From: Prorocentrum cordatum
Taxonomy: Eukaryota > Sar > Dinophyceae > Prorocentrales > Prorocentraceae
Assembly: GCA_963575745.1 (NCBI GenBank)
Contig: CAUYUJ010003436.1
Coordinates: forward strand, 212,501-276,500
DNA length: 64,000 nt
Direction: 5' to 3'
The notes below the pieces were generated by a model, which saw nothing but the letters and a program-made list of their open reading frames with translations, was not told where the DNA came from and did no database searches. The stretch's first letter is position 1. Each line of letters starts with the position of its first letter. Below, piece after piece: positions 56,476-64,000 of the stretch. The position numbers and the translations under genes are program-made.

Positions 56476-57660
56476 TTAGCGTTTTTCTTGCGCTTTGTGT
56501 GGCGCGTCTCTTGCCACGTCCCCTCGCACGTCCCCTGGCGCATCCCCGAGTGCGCCCCCAACACTTCCCGTGGCGCGTCCATGCGCCCTGCTCTCCGTGT
56601 CGGCTCGCCCCGCTTCGGAATTGAATCGGGTCTTGAGCCCGAGCCGATTGAGCGTCAGCCAGTTGTTGATTGCAGCCAGCCTTGGGCCAGCCATTCGCTC
56701 GGGCAGCTCGGGCCTAAAATCCAGAGTTGTTCGGTCAGGACTCGGAGCTCAAAGGCGGCTTGGTCGTAGTTTTGTGGAAGTCGATTAATGGAATGGAAGC
56801 ATGCTGCCAAATAGTTTCCATATGTCTAACACATATTCCCACTATGTAAAAGCATGATGGCTGAAGCATATTTAGAACTTGGTCTACACATTTTATACAC
56901 ATGTTTAGTTCAATGCTAGCTAGGATTGTTAGAGTGTCCATTGTCATGGCATCCACAATCGTAGTTGATCCACAACACTACAGAGGACAACGCAGTTCAT
57001 CGCGGCATGAGACATCCCATGTGAGCAGGGCACAGCATAGCAGAACTTCTGGCACGGAACATCACGATCGATACCTTCAGCATTGCCGCACCCATCGCGC
57101 GGCGCGTTCCCTGGCACGTCCATTCGCACGTTCCGTGGCGCGCCTCTTGGCACGGCATTGTCCAGCGCGGCACAGTGCAGAGCAGCACAACACAGCCGTT
57201 GGCACAGTATCACCGCCATGCATATCTTCAGCATCGCCACGACCATCGCCCATCGCCCAGCGTGATTTACGAGGGATCGTGACTCTCGGGCACGTTCCCT
57301 GGCACTTTCCCTGGCGCCTCCACTGGGCACGTCGCGAGGCGCGTCCCCTGGCACGTCCCCTGGCACGTCCGCTGGCACGTTCAGTGGCGCGTCCCCCTGG
57401 CACGTCCCGTGGCGCGTCCTTGTGACACATCGCGGCGTGTCCCCTGGTACGTCCACTGGCACTTTCCGTGGCGCGTCCCCTGGCACGTCATTGTGCGGTG
57501 TGGCACAGCGCAGAGAAGCACAATACGGCTAGCTTCATGGCACAGTAGCATCACCATTGATACCTGCAGCATTGCCACGGTCCATCGCCCAACTGAGGTG
57601 CTTGGAACGTTCCCAGGCCTTGCAGTTCTATCCCTTTCCACATTCGCAGGGCGATCATGT
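56476..57660. repeat. Composite repeat module, copy 2
   Basis: Same order of parts as 52400-53136: GGCACGTCC array, TTCGGAATTGAATCGGG...GTTCGGTCAGGACTCG (56610-56745), an AT-rich insert of about 200 bp (56770-56960), GATCCACAACACTACAGAGG (56967), then two rounds of GGCACGTCC array plus the CAGCATTGCC...CCATCGCCCA block. Confidence 0.7.
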
Positions 57661-58180
57661 TGGCAAACTCTCCCCGGCCATCAATTAACGCAGGGCCGGC
57701 GAATTCTCGGTCAAGGAAAAGCAAGGTAAAGTGTTATTTCAAGTTGAACAAAAATTGGTGTCGCGCGTGTCCATTTGAAGAAAGCACACCCCCCATGTAG
57801 GATCATCGATAAATAGCAAGGTCCGCAGACCCCCGCTTTCATTTAAAAAAGAGGATGCGCGTAGAATCCTCGTGAGGGGTGCGCTGAAATTTGCACGACA
57901 TGTATTGAATAATGCTATAAGATGATGTATGTTGCACGTGCCCGCAAGAGGATGTCGCGTCCTGCGTGCAGAATGTTCGAGGTGTCTCTAGCGAAATGCC
58001 TGTGTTGAAATGGTTTGAAGAAGCGCGTCAGGTCGCCCAGGCAGATGTCTAACATGAGCATGTGTTGAGGATGTGTCGGGCGAAGCGTTTGTTTTCAGGT
58101 GTCCATGTCGCCCAGGCGGATGTCGAACATGATAATGTGTTGAGGATGTCTCGAGCGCAACGCATGTTTTTACATGGGTT
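57661..58180. repeat. Unassigned DNA ending in units of the 75-bp family
   Basis: GAATCCTCGTGAGGGGTGCG at about 57870 and three units with ATGTGTTGAGGATGT or TCTCGAGCG at 57975-58165. Confidence 0.6.
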
Positions 58181-58329
58181 CTTTTCGCCCGTGGTCTGAA
58201 GCCATGTGTTTTTTCCCAATAATCCTGCGATGTTGGGTCCTCGTTTTGAAGAGACAGCGCCCCGCGTCACCTCCCGCATTCCTCCCGCCCTCCTCGTTCC
58301 GCCCTCCTCCCCCTCCTTGCCTCTGCCCT

Positions 58330-58880
58330 CATCAGTATGCGTCTCCCCCACCCAGTACAGCGCTTCGTGGCCCCATAGGGAGATCCACCCAAGACACCAG
58401 TGGCTGCTCTCGCATGCAGGCCCCCCACCCAGTACAGCGTCTCGTTGCCCCATAGGGAACTCCACCAAAGGCCCCAGTGGCTGCTCTCGCATGCGGGACC
58501 CCCACTCAGTACAGCGTTGCGCTGCCCCATAGAGAGCTCCACCAAGGACCCCAGTGGCTGCTCTCGCATGCGGGCCCCCCACCCAGTACAGCGCTTCGTG
58601 GCCCCATAGGGAGCTCAACGGAAGGCCCCAGCGGCTGCTCTCGCATGCGGGAGCTCCACCGAAGGCCCCAATGGTTGCTCTCGCATGCGGGCCCCCCACC
58701 CAGTACAGCGTTTTGCGGCCCCATAGGGAGCTCCACCGAAGGCCCCAGCGGCTGCTCTCGCATGCGGGACCCCCACCCAGTACAGCGCTTCGTGGCCCCA
58801 TAGGGAGCTCCACCGAAGGCCACAGTGGTTGCTCTCTCATACGGAACCCCAACCCAGTACAGCGTTTCGTGGCCCCACTT
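58330..58880. repeat. 77-bp tandem repeat, about 7 units
   Basis: AGTACAGCG recurs at 58354, 58431, 58508, 58585, 58702, 58779 and 58856: spacing 77 throughout, except one of 117 that holds a 40-bp partial unit. Each unit has GGCCCCATAGGGAGCTCCAC and GGCTGCTCTCGCATGCGGG. Confidence 0.95.
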
Positions 58881-58884
58881 TTCG

Positions 58885-59310
58885 TCCGTGAGCCCAACCC
58901 ACTTGCTTTTACATGTATTCGTTTCGCCCGTGAGCTCAAACCATGTGTTGTTACATGTATTACTTTTGCCCGTGAGCCGAAATCGAACGTGTTTACACGT
59001 GTTCCGCTCGCCATTGAACCAAAACCATATGTTGTTGCGTGGGTTCCTTTCGCCCGTGAGCTCAGACCATGTGTTTTTACGCAGGTTCCTGTCGCTTGTG
59101 GTTCCCTTCGTCTGTGAGCTCAAAACATATGATTTGCATTGGTCCTTTTCGCCCGTGAGCCACAACCATGTGGTTTTACTTGGGTTCCCTTCGTCTGTGA
59201 GCTCAAACCATGTGGTTTTACATTGGTTCCTTTCGCCCGCGCGCCCAAGCCATGTGTTTTTACCTGGGTTCCTTTCGCCCGTGGACCGAAACCATATGTT
59301 TTTACATGGG
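58885..59310. repeat. 42-bp minisatellite array 2 (about 10 units)
   Basis: Units with GGGTTCCTTTCGCCCGTGAG, CTCAAACCATGTG and TTTTTACAT. Same period as array 1 (55570-56475) and similar at GGGTTCCTxxCGCCC and at a following GAGC. Confidence 0.95.
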
Positions 59311-59399
59311 TGGCTTCGGCCATTCCGCCGGCCCCCAGAGGACGTAACCCGCGACGGGGAATTCGCCAGCAACATGTCGCCTGCTGAGGGGCATCTTGG

Positions 59400-59650
59400 G
59401 GACCTGTTAGAAGTCTAGGGGGGGGCCTCTTGGAAGACTTTTGAGGACTCCTCGGGGCCTCTTGGGGCTTCTTGGGGACATCTTGGGTGTTTCTTGTATG
59501 TTGGGGCATTCGGATTCATCTTGAGGGGAGGGCTCCTGGGGTCCCTTCGAGTTCCCCCTCTTGGGCCCCCCTTAGGGCCCTCTTGGGGGGCCTCTTGGTC
59601 CAGTCTGGAGAGCCTCTCGGGCTGCCTCTCGGCTTTCGCAAGGCCGACAA
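59400..59650 (-). repeat. CCAAGACGGCCC-type array, minus orientation
   Basis: GGGGCCTCTTGGGG, GGGCCCTCTTGGGG and GACATCTTGGG units. It abuts array 2 of the 42-bp repeat. Confidence 0.65.
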
Positions 59651-59836
59651 GGTTAGAGAGCGCATGGATGCGGATTGTTGGCCACTGCGACGACAGTGCG
59701 AACGCATACGTATTCATCCGGACGTACGGAATGGCTGGCGCCGCTGCCAGCCAATTGTGTCATCTATTTGGCCACTGGCCCATGCCGCCACCATGCTTGG
59801 CTTGCGCGGCAAGGGCGCATGCGAAGAGTCCAGGAT

Positions 59837-59844
<8 letters not shown>

Positions 59845-59871
<27 letters not shown>

Positions 59872-59905
59872 ACATATATACATATATACATATATACATA
59901 TATGG
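59845..59905. repeat. TA/CATA dinucleotide tract
   Basis: (TA)n then (CATATA)n. A second TA/CA run lies at 60355-60390, and both are followed by GGGCCGGA/GGGGCCCGGA-type sequence, which also appears at about 61250-61270. Confidence 0.9.
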
Positions 59906-59959
59906 GAGATCCCGGCCCCCGCGCCCCGGGCCGGAACCTCCCTTGTATATGCGTGGGTC

Positions 59960-60356
59960 CCTCCCCTGGCGGCGTCTCCAGGGGCTCCGAGACGGCCCCA
60001 AGAAGGCCGAGGAGGCCCCCAAGTGGTCCCAGAGGGCCCCGAGACGCCGAAAGATCGTTCCAAGACGCCCACGATGATCCCAAGACGGCTTCAGTGGCCT
60101 CCAAAACGCGGCTAGCGGTCTCCAAGAGGCCTTCCCAAGAGGGTCCCAAGAGGCAAAAAACATTGATTTTCCATTGTTTTTGAAGGTTTTTGGGGTTCTC
60201 GCCTTTTCGGAGATCGGACGCTCCAAGACCGCCCAAGAGGCCCCCAAGACCGCCCCAAGACGGCCTGAGACGGCCCCAAGACGGTCCCAAGACGGCCGAA
60301 GACGGCCCCAAGACGGCCCACGAGGCCCCCATGACGGCCCAAGACGGCCCCAATAT

Positions 60357-60390
<34 letters not shown>

Positions 60391-61960
60391 TCTACCCGGG
60401 GAAGGAAATCGGGGCCCGGAAACCACGGCCTCGAATCCCCAATTTGGGTCCACACCCCCCCTGGGGCCTCCTCGGCCGCTCCCCGGCCGCTCAAGACAGC
60501 CTTTGGGACGCTCCAAGAGCGCCCACGATGGTTTCCAGACTGCCCAAGAGGTTGCCAAGAGCACCCGAAAGCGCCACAAAGGGTCCCCAGGACTGGTCAA
60601 GATGACTTCCCAGTGCCCTAGATGGTTTCAAGACGGCCCAAGAGGCCCCGAAAACGCCCCAAGAGGCTCCAACGAGGACCCCCACGAAGCAAAAATCGGC
60701 ACATTGCTTTCGGAAAACGTATAGTTTTAGCAGGTTCGCTTGTTTGGTCTCGAGAGCGTCCAAGACGTCCCAAGAAGCCCCCTAGATCCTCCCAAGTCGG
60801 CCCCGGAGGCTCCAAGAGGGCCCCAAAACGGCCCAAGAGAGCACCAAGACGGCCCAAGAGAGCCCCATGACGGCCCAAGAGCGGCCTCAAAGGGCCCAAA
60901 AGGCTTCCAAGAGAGCCCTGCGCGAGCAGATACATAGATATGGATAGATAAATAGATCCCCTGTGAGCCGATTTTGAGCCCTCTTGGAGCGCTTCGGGAC
61001 CGTTTTCGAGGCTGTCTTGAGCATCTTGGAGGTCTCCTGGACCGCCTTCGTGCCCTCTTGGGACGGTCTTGATTTTGGTTATTCTTAGAATCGCCCTGGG
61101 CTTTTTTTCCAGTTTTGCAGTCTGGGCTCTCGGCACGCAAGAAAACGATTAAAAAAACGCGACATGGTTTTGAGTTGTTGTTCCCCACATCCTAAGTGGG
61201 ATTCTTGTTTTCTCTGCACACCTCCGCGCAGGATATCCTCCCATACCGGGGGCCAGGGCCCCGGGCCGGGACACCCTCCCGAATTTCCCCCCCACCCCGT
61301 AACCCACTTTGCCCCCGGGCGTCCGGAGACTCTTTTGCGCCCCCGGAGGCGTCCACCACGGCTTCGGGGACGGCAAGAAGCCGCCAAGACGGCCCAACAG
61401 CGCTCCAAGACTTTCAAGATAGCCCCATCAAGGCCCAAGGGGCCCCCAAGAAGCCCCAGGGGCGCCCCGAGAGGCTTTCCAAGAGAGCCCCAAGAGGCTA
61501 AAATCATAGATTTTCCTTGTGTTTTTCAATGTTTTTTGCTTGCCCGCGTTTTCGGGCTTCTGACCTTCCAAGATTGCCGAGGAAGCTTCGAACATCGCCC
61601 CAAGACAGCCCAAAAGACCCCCGAGAGGCCTCCAAGACAGCCCAAGAGGGCGCCCAAACGGTCCAAGAGGCGCCCAAGACGGCCCAAGAGGGCTTCAAGA
61701 CGGACCCAAGAGGTGCTAAAGAGGGGGAACACGAACCGACAATGGAGATTTCCGCCCCAATAGGCCCCCAAGAGGCCCCCAAGAGGCCCCAAGAGGCTTA
61801 AAAATGCCCCCATCAGAGACCCCAAAGAGGCCCCAAGATGCCCCAAAAGGGCCCCCCGGAGGCTTCGAAACATTTCAAAATTGCCTCCCCCCAAGAAACA
61901 CTCCAGAGGCCCCACGAAGCCCACCGAAGGCCCCAAAGAAGCCCCTACAGTCCGCAAGCA
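59960..61960 (+). repeat. Large CCAAGACGGCCC-type array with two copies of a conserved A/T-rich core
   Basis: About 2 kb of imperfect CCAAGACGGCCC and CCAAGAGGCCCC units, 10-13 bp each. It is interrupted by an A/T-rich core of about 85 bp at 60150-60235 and 61498-61580; both contain GATTTTCC and TTTTTG-rich sequence and end near TCCAAGA. The unique-looking pieces at 60400-60470 and 61130-61330 separate sub-arrays. Frames rich in Pro-Arg-Lys or Trp-Ala-Val-Leu-Gly are artefacts. Confidence 0.85.
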
Positions 61961-62074
61961 GCCCCTCATGTTGATTTTTCAAACCATGCTGAAGCCATTC
62001 GTCGGTACGTGCGTTCGTGCAGCCGTGACTTTGTCAATGCGCGCAGCCGTGGTATTGTCAAGCGCCTGCGCTTG

Positions 62075-62114
62075 CTAGAACCTAAGCGCGCGCGAAGCGC
62101 GCGCGTGGTTCTAG
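62075..62114. other. 40-bp hairpin/palindrome
   Basis: CTAGAACC at 62075-62082 pairs with GGTTCTAG at 62107-62114. Between them GCGCGCGC pairs with itself around a GAAG loop. Directly followed by TA and GA dinucleotide tracts (62115-62175). Confidence 0.7.
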
Positions 62115-62175
<61 letters not shown>

Positions 62176-62176
<1 letters not shown>

Positions 62177-64000
62177 TGGGTATCACGCAACTGGTACGTA
62201 CGCCCATGGTTGGCGAGCAAGAAGATGACGCAGCGGATACCTGCGAGCAATGAGGAGTAGAACGATTGAAGGGGCTCGGCCGCAAGGGGGGGGGGCGGGG
62301 TGGAGCGAGGGGCGAGAGGGCGCCGGGAAGAGTGCGAGTGGGGAGGAGCAGGTTCCCTTCTCTTCCGGATACCCTCTCCCGCCCTCTCTCCTTGCCCACC
62401 TCCCCGCCGTCCCACTCCTCGCTCCTCCCCTTCATCTTGCCCCCCGTTCCCCCCTCCCTTCCACACTCCCACCGCGGCGGCGCTGACCGCACTCCTGCAT
62501 CAGCACGTGTTGTGTCTCTCTTCAGGTGTCTTCTTCGACGTTCGACCTTGAGCATAGATGAGGATTCACTTCCATGGTAAGGGATGGGAGAGAGGATCAG
62601 AATGTCAGACATGGCGCGAGCACACCAACCTTGCCTCCCCCCCACTCACCCATTGATCCCCGATTCGAGTGCCGTGTGTCTCCTCGAAAAGACAGCGCGC
62701 ATCCCCCATCTTGCCCCCTCCCATGGCGCACGCGAGGCCACGAGGGGGGCACCTTCGCGGGAGCTCCCCCCGCGCACCCGCCCAGGTGTTCCGCCACGAG
62801 AGCTACGCTTGCGAGCTCGACTGGCGCGCGCCCGCGCCTCCGCGCGAGCCTCGAGTGAGCCATGGCAGCCCAGAGCTGGGACGCTGGAACAAGGACCACC
62901 TCGGGAGCCTTGAAACGGGGGTCAATGCAAACGGGGGTCAGCCAGAGCGCCAGATCCTGCAGGATCCTGCGAAGACCCCCTCTGGCTGACCCGGGTTAGC
63001 GAGCCGCTCGTGGCCGCGAGGCGGCCGCGCCTATTGGCTGACCCGGGTTTGCGAAGTTCTGAGTTGCAGTTTTTGTTTCTTGCATTGCAGTTTTTGGTGT
63101 CCTGCTGACACGGGTCTGGATCGACCTGGGTCAGAAGATCCCCGACCACCTTGGGTTCGGGAGGGGCTTTGGCTTTGAGCTGGTCCTCGGATATCCAGGT
63201 CGGGGAACCTTCGGGGGCGACGCTGGACTCCGTCGGAGCACGTCCAGTCGGAGCCAGGGGACCCCATCCTGTGGCCCTCCAACTGACTTGCAGTCGCGAC
63301 GCTGCAGTAAAGACAGCTTCGGGTTCAGGAGGTGCTCCAGTTTTTGAGCCGCTCCCCAGATCTAGATCGGGGCGTCATTCGTGACGGACAATCGCCGCGG
63401 CCAGAACATCCTCCTTCCTTCTCTGGCGCCCCCTGTGGCAGCACGAGGGGTGCAGCCCCTCCCCGAACCTGCTCGTGGCCGAGGCTCGCCGTGCTCGGAA
63501 GAAAAAGCCCGCCCTCGCCCCTGCTTCGGCGCTCGGCACCACGACGCCCGCGCGCATCGAGCCCCGCCGCGGTGCCGAGCCGCAGCGCCCCGCGGCGCAC
63601 GGCGCCGCGGGCCGCGGCCCGCGGGGGAGGCCTCCTTCAGGAGGGAAAAGACACAGAGACACGATTGGTCGTCGATGCCCCCGAAAATGTGGGAACCTAT
63701 GGGAAGTGGGGGCGAAGGCAAAAACCCGGAAACTATTTGGGAACATAGGGAGAACCAGGTTACGTGTGTATATTTATTTGTGTGTCCCAGGGCCCCTTCA
63801 TTCCTCCTCTTGGACCCCGCGGGAAGCCCGCCGCAGGCCGCCCGCGTCGAGTGCCCACACGGCTGGCACGACAGGTCGCGCATCGCGACTGTGTTGGAGG
63901 CAGCCCTCGACCTGGCCACGACTGGCGCGGAGAGGTCCGCAGCGGCCTCCCCCTGTGCTGGGCGGGGGCCGCATGGCGCCGCCCAAGGCGTTCCTTTTCG
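62176..64000. other. No gene recognised; dyad at 62935-62992
   Basis: GGGTCAGCCAGAG (62935-62947) and its perfect inverse (62980-62992) flank the 14-bp palindrome GATCCTGCAGGATC. GGCTGACCCGGGTT recurs at 62984 and 63036. Frames at 62720-62880 and 63790-64000 look protein-like in places (VFRHESYACELDW; VECPHGWHDRSRIATVLEAA), but no family or splice context supports an exon. Confidence 0.4.

Noticed and set aside
55766-56624. 14-residue repeat protein (VFTLVPLWGVRNPR...)
   Set aside because: Explained by the 42-bp minisatellite; the other strand is equally open.
59714-61970. Trp/Leu/Gly-rich 'membrane' ORFs on the minus strand
   Set aside because: Generated by CCAAGACGGCCC-type repeats. The same wording appears wherever this array occurs.

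Overview
This looks like nuclear DNA of a dinoflagellate. Three things seen in the sequence support that: a near-perfect relict of the dinoflagellate trans-spliced leader at 21922-21943; decayed retroelements whose motifs I associate with dinoflagellate RT/GIY-YIG and tyrosine-recombinase families; and one kinase gene split into tiny exons by multi-kilobase, repeat-filled introns, with mostly non-GT splice boundaries. The very high density of GC-rich minisatellites and triplet tracts fits too. The species cannot be read from the window; a Prorocentrum- or Suessiales-like genome is an inference.

Layout. 1-28.8 kb: one plus-strand Ser/Thr (TKL-like) protein kinase gene whose C-lobe is spread over five short exons at about 3.63, 9.76, 19.49, 24.08 and 28.71 kb. 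The N-lobe exons are not visible and probably lie upstream of the window. The introns hold a 2.8-kb TIR/TSD transposon stuffed with simple repeats (10.83-13.63 kb), an antisense LINE remnant with an RNase H domain (19.8-21.6 kb), the spliced-leader relict, and copies of three MITE-like families. 28.9-34.4 kb: a GT tract, a 290-bp dispersed repeat, a degenerate Penelope-like retroelement with its GIY-YIG endonuclease BEFORE the reverse transcriptase, then a broken hypothetical ORF. 35.4-37.0 kb: a 90-bp satellite. 37.8-42.3 kb: a second copy of the 290-bp repeat, a TG tract, and a decayed tyrosine-recombinase retroelement (RNase H-like plus recombinase). 42.6-48.8 kb: no recognisable gene; triplet tracts and dispersed repeats. 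48.9-49.6 kb: the 3' end of a LINE reverse-transcriptase ORF, then a CCT tract. 49.9-62.2 kb: a mosaic of minisatellites (75, 42, 77, 42 bp units), a duplicated composite module, and arrays of a CCAAGACGGCCC-type repeat. 62.2-64.0 kb: no gene recognised; two strong dyads.

The only likely functional gene visible is the kinase. Every mobile-element ORF carries frameshifts, stops or lost catalytic residues, or is truncated. Long open frames elsewhere are mostly products of GC-rich DNA and of repeat units divisible by three; they are not annotated as genes.
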